Assembly (NCBI GenBank): GCA_900314635.1
Contig: OMVY01000003.1
Location: 62,001-126,000, forward strand
Direction: 5' to 3'
Source: an uncultured Methanobrevibacter sp.
GTDB taxonomy: Archaea > Methanobacteriota > Methanobacteria > Methanobacteriales > Methanobacteriaceae
DNA length: 64,000 bases
The position numbers were made by a program, and so were the translations under genes. Shown one piece after another: positions 9,582 through 19,206 of this stretch. Below the pieces are notes generated by a model. The model saw only the letters and a program-made list of their open reading frames with translations. It searched no databases and was not told the DNA's origin. Each line of letters opens with the position of its first letter. Positions within the stretch are counted from its first letter, which is position 1.

Positions 9582-10520
9582 ATGATGGAAGATAAAGTTC
9601 GAGATAATTATGACAGGCCGATTATCTCTTTGAGAATTTCAATTACAAACCGCTGCAATGTGGACTGCATATACTGCCACCATGACGGCATGCTCGAATC
9701 AAGCGATGAAATGACTCCTGATGAAATATGCCAGGTCTGCAGAATTGCAAAAAGCCTTGGAGTAGAGAAAATCAGATTGTCTGGTGGAGAGCCTCTTGTA
9801 AGACGGGATATAGTTGAAATTGTAGAAAAGGTCAACACTCTCGGATTCAAGGATCTTTCAATCACCACAAATGGAATCTATCTTGAAAAATATGCCCAGG
9901 CTTTGAAGGATGCTGGATTGGACAGAGTCAATGTCAGCTTGGACACTCTAGACCCTCAAATCTATAAAATGATTACCGGTGCCGACCTTCTGGAGAAGGC
10001 AAAGAATGGAATACTCAAAGCAAGCGAGGTTGGCATATATCCAGTCAAGATAAACATGGTGGTCATGAATGATATCAATACTGAAGAGCTCTGGGACATG
10101 TTTGAATTCTGTAAAGGAAATGATCTCATCCTTCAATTGATAGAAATCATCGATTCCGACAGCTGCGAGGACAAGGACTTTAATTCCAAATATCATTTCG
10201 AGCTCTCCGAATTTGAAGAAAAGCTTGCATCACTTGCCGACAGCATAAAAGTCAGGGAGTTTATGCAAAACAGGAGAAAATATTTCATTGACGGCGGCGA
10301 GATAGAAGTTGTTCATCCTGTTGAAAATTCAGACTTCTGCAGTAATTGTTCTAGACTTAGGGTAACTCCTGAAGGAAAGCTAAAACCATGCCTTCTTAGA
10401 AATGACAATCTCGTTGACTTGATTCAGTTCATTAGAGACGGCTGCTCTGAAGAGCAAATCAAAGAGAGATTCCTCCAAGCTATTGCAAAGAGGGAACCCT
10501 ATTACAAGGACGAAGAATAA
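9582..10520 (+). CDS. moaA: GTP 3',8-cyclase MoaA (molybdopterin biosynthesis)
   Basis: A 312-residue radical SAM enzyme catalysing the first step of molybdopterin synthesis from GTP. CNVDCIYC near residues 27-34 is the SAM-cluster motif CxxxCxxC, followed by RLSGGEPLVR (about residues 66-75). The C-terminal second cluster reads CSNCSRLRVTPEGKLKPC (about residues 251-268), the MoaA-specific C-x2-C-x13-C arrangement. GGAGATTAAG precedes two adjacent ATG codons (9582 and 9585), either of which may be used. It acts with MobB to feed FdhA and FwdB. Confidence 0.95.
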   Translation: MMEDKVRDNYDRPIISLRISITNRCNVDCIYCHHDGMLESSDEMTPDEICQVCRIAKSLGVEKIRLSGGEPLVRRDIVEIVEKVNTLGFKDLSITTNGIYLEKYAQALKDAGLDRVNVSLDTLDPQIYKMITGADLLEKAKNGILKASEVGIYPVKINMVVMNDINTEELWDMFEFCKGNDLILQLIEIIDSDSCEDKDFNSKYHFELSEFEEKLASLADSIKVREFMQNRRKYFIDGGEIEVVHPVENSDFCSNCSRLRVTPEGKLKPCLLRNDNLVDLIQFIRDGCSEEQIKERFLQAIAKREPYYKDEE

Positions 10521-11057
10521 GTGGGATTGTAATTATTTGCACTGATTTTCCATAATTTCTTATTTTTTCACTATTTTTTATTATTTTTTATACTTTTTTT
10601 ATAGTTTTTTTTCACAATTTTTCACTGATTTTTCTTTTATTTTTCCTTGTGTGTAATAACTACACTTCAATATGTGTAGTTACTACACTCTAAAATGTGT
10701 AGTATCCACACTTTTATTTAGGTTGGCCTAAAAATTCAATTTTTTTTAAAAATTCGTTATGAATTTTTTTTCATATTGGGGATATAATGTGGTTTTTTTA
10801 TTTTTAATTATATTACTTTATTTATTAAAAAATAGTATTTAAAGTTTTTAATTTTCATATAAATAAAAATTAAGTTTTATATTAATATAAAAATAAATAT
10901 TTATTAAAATAATAATATTTAAATGATTTAAAATATATATTAAATATTAGAAATGTGTGAATATAACACAGTATTATTTAAATCTTTATACTTTGATTTC
11001 TGTACACACCTTTATATTAACATAAAACAAAAATTATATCATACACATGGTGAATTT
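10521..11057. other. Control gap between moaA and fwdH
   Basis: No gene. T-rich sequence (10550-10640) follows moaA, then three palindromes with exact 23-bp spacing (10651-10711), then strongly AT-rich promoter-like DNA up to the HTH-ferredoxin gene. Several TATA-like runs occur between 10840 and 10945, too many to choose one. Confidence 0.7.
10651..10711. promoter_or_regulatory. Operator array: three palindromes at 23-bp spacing
   Basis: The sites are GTGTAATAACTACAC (10651-10665), GTGTAGTTACTACAC (10674-10688) and GTGTAGTATCCACAC (10697-10711). The middle one is a perfect 7-1-7 palindrome and the outer two are near matches. Starts are exactly 23 bp apart, about two helical turns, so dimers would bind on nearly the same face. 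The array lies about 345 bp upstream of the fwdH start and 131 bp past moaA. The binding protein is unknown; FwdH itself and the LysR/ModE-like regulator are candidates. Confidence 0.75.
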
Positions 11058-11513
11058 ATGCCAAAACATATAGCATCTGGAATAAAATATTTAGCGGCTT
11101 GCGACTTGAGAAAAAAAGGTCTTTCACAACAGGAGATTTCACAAAAACTTGGTATTGACAGATCAACTGTTTCTCACTACTTGAATGGACGGAACATAAG
11201 TCCTGATTCAATAGAAGTTGCTAAGACTATTCTGGATTTCAATCCTAAAGATTTATTATTGATGTTTAATATTTTATTCAACAATGATTTGGAGATTATA
11301 AAACAGCTGGTGTTGATTTTTGGCTTGAACCATTATGAAACATCAGTTGGGGATGAATGTATTGGTTGTGGATTATGTGTTGATTTGTGTATAATGAATG
11401 CTATTGAATTAGATTCATTAAAAGCTAAAGTAAACCCCCTATTTTGTTGTGGCTGCCTTATGTGTGTTGAGGACTGCCCAACTAAAGCAATTAAAATTTT
11501 GGAGGCAAATTAA
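11058..11513 (+). CDS. fwdH: HTH-ferredoxin protein opening the fwd operon
   Basis: A 151-residue protein combining a helix-turn-helix (about residues 8-55, with GLSQQEISQKLGIDRSTVSHYL) and a C-terminal 2x[4Fe-4S] ferredoxin (CIGCGLCVDLC and CCGCLMCVEDC, about residues 99-145). I chose ATG 11058 over the longer frame from 10953, because GGTGA at 11049-11053 is well placed and the upstream codons look like leader sequence. It is one base upstream of fwdF. Size and position match the first gene of the Methanothermobacter fwd operon (FwdE in the original description, FwdH in some genome annotations). The DNA-binding half argues for an iron-sulfur-sensing regulator, perhaps autoregulatory; this is inference. 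Confidence 0.8.
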   Translation: MPKHIASGIKYLAACDLRKKGLSQQEISQKLGIDRSTVSHYLNGRNISPDSIEVAKTILDFNPKDLLLMFNILFNNDLEIIKQLVLIFGLNHYETSVGDECIGCGLCVDLCIMNAIELDSLKAKVNPLFCCGCLMCVEDCPTKAIKILEAN

Positions 11514-12620
11514 ATGAAAAATACAAAAGAAGTTACTGGAAAAGACTTCGTGATCAGCAGGTCTGCTGGTGATAGAGTTTTATCATTCTGCGACGATGTT
11601 TGTATTGGATGCGGTCTCTGTGCGGACACCTGTCCTGTAGAAGCTATCGCTCTTGAAGATATTGCTCCTATCAAACGTGACTATGGTGATTACAAAAACA
11701 CTTACTTCAGTGGACATGAAAGAATCCAACAAAATGAAGAACTTTTCACTAATAAGAATGTAGCTGTTGCTAAATTGGATATCTGCGCAGATACTTGTGT
11801 TCTTTGTGGTATGTGCAGCGGCGTATGTCCTGCAGGTGCTTTAGACCTTGCTATTGCTGGAGAATCCATCAAGGATAATGAAGCTTACCCAACTCTCATT
11901 CGCGGTGCTGAAATCGACGAAGATGATTGTGTATTCTGTAAAAGATGTGAAACTGCATGTCCTAGAGATGCAATCACCATTGCAAGAAACCTGCCTGAAC
12001 GCAAAGACCTTGTTGTAGGTGAAATCGCACCTGATGAAGAAACCTGTATCAAATGTGGTGCTTGTGCTGAATTATGTCCTGCAGGTGCAATAACCGTTAA
12101 CAAAACTCCTGGCGAAGAAAACATCGTCATCGACGAAGACAAATGTGTATACTGTCTCGTATGTAAGAGAGTTTGTCCTGTTGACGCAATTACCGCAGCA
12201 TGCAGATCCTGTTCCTACGGTGAATATGAATTAGATCCTGCTAAAGCAGTCATCAAAGGAAATGCAATCATCGATGATGATGTATGTATTTCATGCGGAT
12301 GGTGTGAAGGAGTCTGTCCTGAAGGCGCAGCAACTCACGAAAAACCATTCAAAGGTAGTTTAGTAATTGATACTGAAGCATGTGGTACATGTGGTGCATG
12401 TATTGATATCTGCCCATGTGAAGCTTTATACTTCCCTAAATCTACCGGACCAGGTGACAGAGGAACTCAATTGATGATTTACGATGATTACTGTATCCGT
12501 TGTGGAGCATGTGCTAAAGCTTGTCCTAACGACGCTTTAACTGTAACCAGAACCGATATTAATCACACACCAACCAGTTCCAAATCTTGGATTGCAGCAT
12601 TTGATGCTTTAAAAAACTAA
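11514..12620 (+). CDS. fwdF: Polyferredoxin FwdF of formylmethanofuran dehydrogenase
   Basis: A 368-residue polyferredoxin with eight C-x2-C-x2-C-x3-C-P motifs, counted directly (first CIGCGLCADTCP, last CIRCGACAKACP). This predicts eight [4Fe-4S] clusters forming an electron wire for the Fwd complex. The length and cluster number fit FwdF of Methanothermobacter. Its ATG directly follows the fwdH stop (TAA then ATG), indicating coupled translation, with a GGAGG-containing site inside the fwdH end. After fwdF the operon is interrupted by a 324-bp gap before fwdG, which is unusual for this gene set. Confidence 0.95.
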   Translation: MKNTKEVTGKDFVISRSAGDRVLSFCDDVCIGCGLCADTCPVEAIALEDIAPIKRDYGDYKNTYFSGHERIQQNEELFTNKNVAVAKLDICADTCVLCGMCSGVCPAGALDLAIAGESIKDNEAYPTLIRGAEIDEDDCVFCKRCETACPRDAITIARNLPERKDLVVGEIAPDEETCIKCGACAELCPAGAITVNKTPGEENIVIDEDKCVYCLVCKRVCPVDAITAACRSCSYGEYELDPAKAVIKGNAIIDDDVCISCGWCEGVCPEGAATHEKPFKGSLVIDTEACGTCGACIDICPCEALYFPKSTGPGDRGTQLMIYDDYCIRCGACAKACPNDALTVTRTDINHTPTSSKSWIAAFDALKN

Positions 12621-12944
12621 ATAATTAAAGAGCTTGATAAGGAAAAAGCATAAAAAAAGCTTTGATTATTATTTATGAGATTAATATTTTAACATTCATT
12701 CAATTTTATAAAGATTATTTGTATACATAAGAATAAAGTTATTAATTAGTTATTATATAATATATGTAATTGGCGATTTTTAGAAATCTGCTGATATGCA
12801 AATATATTTAGTAATGATTCAAATTTTCGATTTGAATTGATAAGAGGTAATTAAATTAATAATTTTTCTAGGATTTTTAAATTTTAAAAATCATTTACGA
12901 ATTAATTTAATTGGTGATTGTAAACTAAATTTTGGTGATTTTAT
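12621..12944. promoter_or_regulatory. 324-bp gap with inverted repeats splitting the fwd operon
   Basis: No gene. It holds an inverted repeat at 12817-12837 (ATTCAAAT / ATTTGAAT around TTTCG) and another at 12872-12892 (GATTTTTAAA / TTTAAAAATC). A TATA-like run (TTATATAATATATG, about 12753-12766) could be a second promoter for fwdGDBAC. Confidence 0.5.
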
Positions 12945-13175
12945 ATGGAACTTAAAGTAGATCAAGATAGATGTTTAGGTTGCGGGATTTGCGTAATCGC
13001 ATGCCCAGTTAATGCTTCTATCAGCCCGGAAAATGCTGGTGGGCATGGTTCAAAGACAACCGAAACTATTATGATGGTTGAAAATGGATTTATCAAATTA
13101 TTCAATGTTGATAAATGTGACGAATGTGGAACTTGTCAAATGTTCTGCCCTGTAGACGCTATATGGTTAGAATAG
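12945..13175 (+). CDS. fwdG: Ferredoxin-like subunit FwdG
   Basis: A 76-residue 2x[4Fe-4S] protein. The first motif is [13 protein letters not shown] (residues 10-22); the second is [13 protein letters not shown] near residue 58. The linker between them is longer than in plain ferredoxins, as in FwdG proteins. It links the FwdF wire to the catalytic FwdB subunit. ATG 12945 follows a GGTGATTTTAT site, and fwdD starts 10 nt after the stop, so fwdG-D-B-A-C reads as one tight transcript. Confidence 0.93.
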   Translation: MELKVDQDRCLGCGICVIACPVNASISPENAGGHGSKTTETIMMVENGFIKLFNVDKCDECGTCQMFCPVDAIWLE

Positions 13176-13185
13176 GAGTGATAAT

Positions 13186-13758
13186 ATGCATTATGCAAAT
13201 AGTTATTTAGAAAGACCAGTAGTCGGAGACCCACATGTTGACTCTGATGTTGGTAGATTAGAAGTACTTAATTGTATGTTAAACACTGGTTCTGACATTT
13301 ACCAAGGTGCATGTAAGAAAAGAGGCTCCACCTTGAAGGAAGAATACAAAAACGCTTCAGGAACCTGTTACATGGACCCTAGGGATATGGCAAAATTAGG
13401 TGTTAAAAACTGGGATCATGTTCTTGTAAAAACTGATTATGGAGAAGTTGTAGTAAGCGCTGCAAGATCTAGAGATGCTCCTCACGAAGGAACTGTATTT
13501 ATTTGTAAAGGCCCATGGGCTAATACAATTACCAGTCACGAAACCTACTGTTGTTCTGACCCTACTTACAAAGGTATTCACGCTACAGTTGAAAAAACCG
13601 ACAGAGAAGTATTATTAATGGCAGACCTTATGAGATGGGTTTACAAAAAATATGTTGACGAAGAAGATGACGACGTTGTTGAAAATATGGAATCTTTAGG
13701 TGAAAGACCATTCTATAACGGACGTAAATGGGAGGAGTTGGAGAACCATGAGTTATGA
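13186..13758 (+). CDS. fwdD: Formylmethanofuran dehydrogenase subunit D
   Basis: A 190-residue subunit related to the C-terminal dinucleotide-binding domain of molybdopterin oxidoreductases, which in this complex is a separate chain completing the FwdB active site. It contains the stretches [17 protein letters not shown] (about residues 31-47), [11 protein letters not shown] and [17 protein letters not shown]. The C-terminal 40 residues are acidic (EEDDDVVE) and include [19 protein letters not shown] precedes ATG 13186. The last 11 bases overlap the fwdB start, indicating translational coupling. Confidence 0.93.
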   Translation: MHYANSYLERPVVGDPHVDSDVGRLEVLNCMLNTGSDIYQGACKKRGSTLKEEYKNASGTCYMDPRDMAKLGVKNWDHVLVKTDYGEVVVSAARSRDAPHEGTVFICKGPWANTITSHETYCCSDPTYKGIHATVEKTDREVLLMADLMRWVYKKYVDEEDDDVVENMESLGERPFYNGRKWEELENHEL

Positions 13759-15148
13759 ACCACCTGTAACAGATTATGATTATATCGTAGAAAACTGTAC
13801 CTGTGCATTCTGTGGATGTAACTGTGACGACCTTGATTTCTTAGTAAAAGACAATCACGTAGTTGCTGTAAGACACGCATGCAGATTAGGTGCAAGTAAA
13901 GTTATGGAAGATTTAGACCAAAGATTAATGGTGCCTATGGTAAGAAACGAAGAAGGAGTACTTACCGAAACCGATTGGGATACTGCATTGGATACTGCAG
14001 CTGAATACATTGCAAATTCCATCAGACCTGTATTCTATGGTTGGTCTGAAACTTCTACCGAATGTATGAAGGAAGGACTTGAACTTGGTGAATACATTGG
14101 TGCTGTACTGGATAACCAGGCAACCATTTGTCACGGACCTTCACTTCAAGCTATGCAAAACGCTGGATACCCTATTCAGACCTTAGGTGAAGTTAAGAAC
14201 AGAGCAGACGTAGTTGTATACTCTGGAAGTAACGCTATGAACTCTCACCCAAGACACCTTGCAAGATGGGCTGTATATCCTCGTGGATACTTCAGACAAA
14301 GAGGAAGATTCGACAGAACTGTTGTAACCATGGATCCAAAATTCTCAGACACTGCAAAATGTTCAGACATGTGGATTGGATTCGAACAAAACGGTGACTA
14401 CGGTTTCTACAATGCAATCAGAGCTGTAATCAAAGGTAAGAAATTACAATCCGAATCCGTTTCAGGTATTCCTGCAGAAGACATCTACGAATTGGTTGAT
14501 GTAATGAAAAACGCAGAATTCGGTGTTCTCTTCTTCGGTTTAGGTTTAACCCACACATTAGGTAAGCAAAGAAACATTGATATTGCTATTAAAATGGTTC
14601 AAGACTTAAACGCTATGAGTAAATGGGGACTTACTCCAATGAGAGGTCACTTCAACGTAAACGGTTTCAACATCTTCATGGCATTCGAAACCGGATGGGC
14701 ATTCGGTGTCGACTTCTGTAGAGGTTGGGGTAGATATATGTTAGGTGAAACCAACACCATCGACTTGTTAGTCAGAAAAGAACCTGACTGTTTCATGGTT
14801 GTTGCAGCTGACCCTGGTGCTCACTTCCCTAACGGAGCAAACCAACACTTAGCCGATATTCCAGTTATCCAAGTGGATATTCACTGGGGACCATCTACCG
14901 AACTCGCTGATGTTGTACTTCCTGGTTCATTCATTTCTGTAGAATGTGCGGGTACAAGTTATCGTATGGATGGAGTTCCTATCTACATGAAGAAGGCTAT
15001 TGACAAGCCAGAAACCTGTCGTGACGACGAATGGATTATACGCGAACTTAAAGAAAGGGTTATGAAACTCAGAGAAGAGACCAACGTAGCTGAAAAATAC
15101 GTACCTAACCCAATCATGGATCTTAAACGATTAGAAAAGGAGGAATAA
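13748..15148 (+). CDS. fwdB: Formylmethanofuran dehydrogenase subunit B (catalytic, tungstopterin)
   Basis: A 466-residue molybdopterin-type catalytic subunit that reduces CO2 to formate inside the Fwd complex before FwdA transfers it to methanofuran. The N-terminal cysteines ([10 protein letters not shown], residues 17-26, and Cys45) bind [4Fe-4S]. ATICHGPS contains Cys128, expected as the tungsten ligand, so this is a cysteine rather than selenocysteine form. The open frame extends upstream to 13700, but ATG 13748 has the GGGAGGAGTTGGAG site just before it and gives the usual N-terminus. It overlaps fwdD by 11 bp and is 3 nt from fwdA. The order B-A-C differs from the A-C-B order I recall for Methanothermobacter. 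Confidence 0.95.
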   Translation: MSYEPPVTDYDYIVENCTCAFCGCNCDDLDFLVKDNHVVAVRHACRLGASKVMEDLDQRLMVPMVRNEEGVLTETDWDTALDTAAEYIANSIRPVFYGWSETSTECMKEGLELGEYIGAVLDNQATICHGPSLQAMQNAGYPIQTLGEVKNRADVVVYSGSNAMNSHPRHLARWAVYPRGYFRQRGRFDRTVVTMDPKFSDTAKCSDMWIGFEQNGDYGFYNAIRAVIKGKKLQSESVSGIPAEDIYELVDVMKNAEFGVLFFGLGLTHTLGKQRNIDIAIKMVQDLNAMSKWGLTPMRGHFNVNGFNIFMAFETGWAFGVDFCRGWGRYMLGETNTIDLLVRKEPDCFMVVAADPGAHFPNGANQHLADIPVIQVDIHWGPSTELADVVLPGSFISVECAGTSYRMDGVPIYMKKAIDKPETCRDDEWIIRELKERVMKLREETNVAEKYVPNPIMDLKRLEKEE

Positions 15149-15151
15149 TTA

Positions 15152-16870
15152 ATGGAATATATACTCAAAAATGGAATTGTTTATGACCCTCAAAATGAAA
15201 TAAACGGAGAAACCATGGACATCTTCATTAAAGATGACCAGATTGCAGAATCCGTTTCCGATGACGCTAAAGTCATTGATGTATCTAATAAGATTGTTAT
15301 GCCTGCTGGTGTAGATGTTCACGCACACGTTGCAGGACCAAAATTAGTACTTGGAAGATTATACAGGCCTGAAGACTCAAGAATGGGTGTATCACAAAAA
15401 ACCAAAATCGAAAGAGCGGAAGCTGGATTCTCCATCCCATGTTGTCCTACTACAGGATACAGATACTCAAGAATGGGATACGGAACCGTTTGTGAAGCAG
15501 CTATGCCTCCACTCGAAGCAAAACACACTCACGAAGAAATCGCAACTATTCCAAACATTGATATCAACCCAGTAACCTTATTCGGTAACAACTGGTTCTG
15601 TATGGAATATGCAAGAGAAGGAAGAATTGAAGAAATGGCAGCATATATTGCCGCAATGCTCAGAGTATCCAAAGGATACGGTGTAAAAATCGTAAACCCT
15701 TGTGGTAGTGAAGCATGGGGCTGGGGTCAAAACGTACACGGATACGATGACAAAGCTCCTTACTTTGACGTAACCTCAAGACAACTCGTAGTTGCACTTG
15801 CAAAGGCTAACGAAATGCTCGGACTTCCTCACTCTATCCACATTCACCCTAACGATTTAGGACACCCAGGAAACTATCCTACTACTGTTGAAACCTTGAA
15901 ATCCATTAAGGAAATCAAGAAATCAACCAAGAAAGCAGCAAAAATAAGAGACCAGACTGTTCACAACACTCACTTACAATTCCACGCATACGATGGTACC
16001 AGCTGGAAAGATGCATCCTCCGGTGCAGACAAAGTTGCTGACTTCATCAACCACAACGACTATGTCACTGGTGACGTAGGTCAGGTAACCTTTGATGAAA
16101 CCACTACCATGACTGCAGATGCTCCAATGGAATACGACTTGTTCCAAATCTCCGGATTAAAATGGGCTAACAAGGATATCGAGTGTGAAACCGCAGCAGG
16201 AATCATTCCTTGTATCTACTCACCTAAGACTCCTGTTGGAACATTACAATGGGCTATCGGTCTTGAGTTATTCTTACTCGTAGACAACCCATGGCAAATT
16301 TGTATGAGTACCGACCACCCTAACGCAGGTCCATTCATAAGATACCCAAGAATCATCTCCTGGTTGATGAGTGCTCCTAGAAGAATGGAAATGATTGAAA
16401 ACGGTGAAGTACACAAATGGTCTCACAAACGTACCGGTCTTGCTGGTCTTGACAGAGAATACGACTTCTACGAAATCGCTACAATTACCAGAGCAGCTCC
16501 TGCAAAAATCCACGGATTCCCTGACAGAGGCGCACTTACTCCTGGATACAAAGCAGATATTGCTGTATATGACGTAAACCCTAACGATTTCGACCCATCC
16601 AGAAACCCTGAAATGGTTGAAAGAATATTCACTAGTGCAGCTTACACCATCAAAGATGGTCAAATCCTTGTTAAAGATGGTGACCTTGTTGCAACTAAGC
16701 CAAGCCACGTAATTTGGACTGACGTAAAAGGCTGGGAAAGAGAAGAAGCTCAAGTTCTTAATGAAATGATGCCTTTCTTCACTCAATACTACTCAGTAAA
16801 ATGGGAAAACTATCAAGTGCATGACCACTTCTTATCCAACCCTATCAAAGTAGAGGTACCGGCTAAATAA
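15152..16870 (+). CDS. fwdA: Formylmethanofuran dehydrogenase subunit A (amidohydrolase)
   Basis: A 572-residue amidohydrolase-superfamily subunit that condenses formate with methanofuran at a binuclear metal site. The metal-binding motif [10 protein letters not shown] is near residue 54. Further histidine sites are [12 protein letters not shown] (about residue 228) and [11 protein letters not shown] (about 270), and the late aspartate motif is [10 protein letters not shown] (about 386). The lysine expected as a carboxylated metal bridge lies in the middle section, but I did not pin it down. An AGGAGGAATAATT site immediately precedes ATG 15152. Strong codon bias is shared with the rest of the operon. 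Confidence 0.96.
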   Translation: MEYILKNGIVYDPQNEINGETMDIFIKDDQIAESVSDDAKVIDVSNKIVMPAGVDVHAHVAGPKLVLGRLYRPEDSRMGVSQKTKIERAEAGFSIPCCPTTGYRYSRMGYGTVCEAAMPPLEAKHTHEEIATIPNIDINPVTLFGNNWFCMEYAREGRIEEMAAYIAAMLRVSKGYGVKIVNPCGSEAWGWGQNVHGYDDKAPYFDVTSRQLVVALAKANEMLGLPHSIHIHPNDLGHPGNYPTTVETLKSIKEIKKSTKKAAKIRDQTVHNTHLQFHAYDGTSWKDASSGADKVADFINHNDYVTGDVGQVTFDETTTMTADAPMEYDLFQISGLKWANKDIECETAAGIIPCIYSPKTPVGTLQWAIGLELFLLVDNPWQICMSTDHPNAGPFIRYPRIISWLMSAPRRMEMIENGEVHKWSHKRTGLAGLDREYDFYEIATITRAAPAKIHGFPDRGALTPGYKADIAVYDVNPNDFDPSRNPEMVERIFTSAAYTIKDGQILVKDGDLVATKPSHVIWTDVKGWEREEAQVLNEMMPFFTQYYSVKWENYQVHDHFLSNPIKVEVPAK

Positions 16871-16886
16871 TTATGGAGATGTTAAG

Positions 16887-17753
16887 ATGAAAACAATTAC
16901 TTTTAATCAAATAAAAACTTCTTCAATTGCTTTAGAGTTCGATGAAGTAATTCCTGATAACATTTACACCTGGGATAACTCTGATTTCGATGCTTACCAA
17001 GTACCTATTGGAAATTCCAGATTCCCAATTACTGATTTCTTCGACATTGTCATTGAAGGAGAAGCAGAATCTCCAGCTGAAGTAAAAATGGTCTTGAATG
17101 GAGATTACGGCAGAGTAAAATACATCGGTTGCAAAATGTCTGCTGGTGAAATCATTGTAAACGGTAACGCAGACCTTCACGCTGGTGCTGAAATGTCCGG
17201 TGGAAAAGTAACTGTCCATGGTAATGTAGAAGCTCATGCTGGTCGTGAAATGTCCGGTGGAAAACTCGAAATCATGGGTAATACCAAAGAGTTCTGTGGT
17301 GCTTCCTACATTGGTGAATGGAGAGGTATGACTGGTGGAGAAATCATTGTGCACGGTAATGCTGGAAAACAGTGCGGTGAATGTTTAACCGGTGGTAGCA
17401 TTCACGTATTAGGTGACTGTGATATTCTTGCTGGTATTCACATGACCAAAGGTGTTATTGAAATCGACGGTAATGTAAACCGTTGGCCGGGAGGTCAAAT
17501 GAAAAACGGTAACATCATCATTCACGGTAAAGTTGGAAGATTACTCGAAGGTTTCGTAGAACAAGGTATTGTAACCGATCCTGAAGTTCAAGGAAAAGTC
17601 TATCCTGGTAAATACATCGAATATAAGGGAGATATTGCTTTAAACGGTAAAGGTGCTTTATACATCGATGCTGAGAAAAACAGAGACAGATTATCCACTT
17701 GGATTGAAGAAGACGACGAATATAACGCTATTAGAGTATACAGAGAACAATAA
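16887..17753 (+). CDS. fwdC: Formylmethanofuran dehydrogenase subunit C (beta-helix)
   Basis: A 288-residue structural subunit. Residues about 70-230 contain repeating glycine-rich turns ([40 protein letters not shown]), the right-handed beta-helix also found in the glutamate synthase alpha C-terminal domain. It packs against FwdA and FwdB. TGGAGATGTTAAG precedes ATG 16887, 16 nt after fwdA. It is the last recognised fwd gene, but a small acidic protein follows after only 22 nt. Confidence 0.95.
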   Translation: MKTITFNQIKTSSIALEFDEVIPDNIYTWDNSDFDAYQVPIGNSRFPITDFFDIVIEGEAESPAEVKMVLNGDYGRVKYIGCKMSAGEIIVNGNADLHAGAEMSGGKVTVHGNVEAHAGREMSGGKLEIMGNTKEFCGASYIGEWRGMTGGEIIVHGNAGKQCGECLTGGSIHVLGDCDILAGIHMTKGVIEIDGNVNRWPGGQMKNGNIIIHGKVGRLLEGFVEQGIVTDPEVQGKVYPGKYIEYKGDIALNGKGALYIDAEKNRDRLSTWIEEDDEYNAIRVYREQ

Positions 17754-17775
17754 TTATTCTTGATTTGGTGATTAT

Positions 17776-18087
17776 ATGTACGATATATGTTTATTTGAAT
17801 TTGATTATTCTGATGATGGAAAAGAATATGATGTAGTTGCTAAAACTACTTTAGAAGACCATTCTCTTCTTATGGACAGAAAATACAAAGAATCTAAAGA
17901 TGCAATCGCTACCAAAAGAATAAGATACAATGAAATTTCCGATGTCAGTTTAACCGGTTCCACTGTAACCATTAAAACTGCAAAAGGAGATTCCTTCTTA
18001 AAAGCTGCTGATGGCGATATGGTTGAAACATTTTACAATAACTTAGTTGAAATTGTTGAAAATTATGACACTTCTCTTAATTACTAA
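17776..18087 (+). CDS. Uncharacterised 103-residue protein at the end of the fwd operon
   Basis: No function recognised. The protein is acidic and soluble-looking, with no membrane segment or cysteine cluster except a lone early Cys. The pattern of short strands (IRYNEISDVSLTGSTVTIKTAKGD split across residues about 53-76) followed by a C-terminal helix (MVETFYNNLVEIVENY) recalls a PH-like fold, as a guess only. TTGGTGATTAT precedes ATG 17776, just 22 nt after fwdC, so it is very likely co-transcribed with fwd. This makes it a candidate assembly or regulatory partner. Codon use is like its neighbours. Confidence 0.85.
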   Translation: MYDICLFEFDYSDDGKEYDVVAKTTLEDHSLLMDRKYKESKDAIATKRIRYNEISDVSLTGSTVTIKTAKGDSFLKAADGDMVETFYNNLVEIVENYDTSLNY

Positions 18088-18175
18088 TTCCATTAGCTAA
18101 TTTAAGATGAATCTTAATTTTTGATTTTTAACTATTTTATTTTTCTTTAATTTTTTTATTATTGGTGATGATATT

Positions 18176-18517
18176 GTGAAAGAACTAAGAATGGAACCTG
18201 ATGAAATCATCGAATACGTAAGAGAGAATGTTAAAAAAGATGATATATTCGAACTTGCCTACAACCGTATATTTGCTCCGGGCGTTGTGCTGGGATTGAC
18301 CGAGGAAGATGAGGAAACCGGTGAAGGTTTGAGAATTGGTCTTCAACTTACTGGAAAGGTCCTCTCTGATACTGTGGAAATCGACTTGCACAAGCTGAAA
18401 GATGAAATCGTTGAGATTCGCCATATTCCAACAGGTGATCCTGATGATGAGGAGAATCTTGTGGTTATCGAAGCATATGATGACGATGATATTGTAAAAG
18501 TTGAATATGACATGTAG
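18176..18517 (+). CDS. Small acidic protein, member 1 of a paralogous pair
   Basis: 113 residues, strongly acidic, unknown function. The GTG start at 18176 is supported by GGTGAT at 18164-18169 with a 6-nt spacer; the alternative ATG at 18191 has no comparable site. It shares a clear pattern with the protein at 19207-19509: DE-hydrophobic-x-x-Y-[IV]-RENV near the start, then YNR[IV]FA, a VLGL turn, GKV[LI]xD[TA]VEIDL, and an H-x-P near the end. The tail adds an extra DDDDIVKVEYD stretch. No catalytic motif, cysteine cluster or membrane helix is visible. It lies 88 bp after the fwd-linked gene, so it may belong to the same transcription unit. Confidence 0.82.
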   Translation: MKELRMEPDEIIEYVRENVKKDDIFELAYNRIFAPGVVLGLTEEDEETGEGLRIGLQLTGKVLSDTVEIDLHKLKDEIVEIRHIPTGDPDDEENLVVIEAYDDDDIVKVEYDM

Positions 18518-18632
18518 ACATTCCAATCTTAGGCGGAGATTTTAATCATTCTTTAATCATTTCAAAACCATATTAAAATTATTGAAAGTAAAATGAGAAT
18601 TTCTGACTTAAATTTATATTTGGAGATATTAT

Positions 18633-18905
18633 ATGAAATATAAGATCATTGCAACCAATACTCACAAAAATGAAGTTACTGAGTATTATTTAGAAGATGT
18701 TACTGGTGAAGGTGACTTCCGTTACTTCGATGAAGCTTTAGGTGAATACGTTCACCCTCAAGAAGTTGCTGATAACCTTATCAGAGAAGTCAATGATAAC
18801 GTTATTTTAGCTAACTCACCAATTCGCTACTTAAAACCTGGTGACGAAGCTGACTTCAATCAATCCAGTATGACCTTTGACATTCACATTGTATGTGAAG
18901 AATAA
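18633..18905 (+). CDS. Small acidic protein of unknown function (90 residues)
   Basis: Not recognised. It is soluble and acidic, with likely alternating strands (YKIIATNTHKNEVTEYYLED at the start; MTFDIHIVCEE at the end) around a central helix (PQEVADNLIREVND). It is not obviously related in sequence to the paralogues on either side. TTGGAGATATTAT precedes ATG 18633. Its codon use is biased like the fwd genes (many AAC, TTC and CTT codons), suggesting good expression. Confidence 0.83.
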   Translation: MKYKIIATNTHKNEVTEYYLEDVTGEGDFRYFDEALGEYVHPQEVADNLIREVNDNVILANSPIRYLKPGDEADFNQSSMTFDIHIVCEE

Positions 18906-19206
18906 GGACAAAGTTTCAAATCTTAGTTTAGAGATAAAATTAATTTTTTATCTTTTTCTTTTTTTATTTTATTTTTTGATTTTTACTTTTTTTTAATTAG
19001 CTATTTTTTATGATTTTTACCTAGTTTTATTAATTTCAATATTTTAAAATTTCTTAATTGTTTTAATTTATACGAATGATTTATATATCATAACTTGCAT
19101 AACATTAAATAAGTTTAAAAAAATTATTCATGTAAATATGAAAATAATTTATTGTCCATAGGTTTTTGAAATTAGACCATTTTTAAATTTTAATGGAGAT
19201 GATGAC
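18906..19206. other. AT-rich gap
   Basis: No gene seen. T-rich sequence follows the 90-residue gene, then TATA-like DNA (TTTATATATCATAAC, about 19080-19094) that probably serves the next gene. Confidence 0.6.

Noticed and set aside
10953-11057. N-terminal extension of the HTH-ferredoxin protein
   Set aside because: The upstream start lacks a ribosome site, whereas ATG 11058 has GGTGA at the right distance and gives an HTH at the N-terminus.
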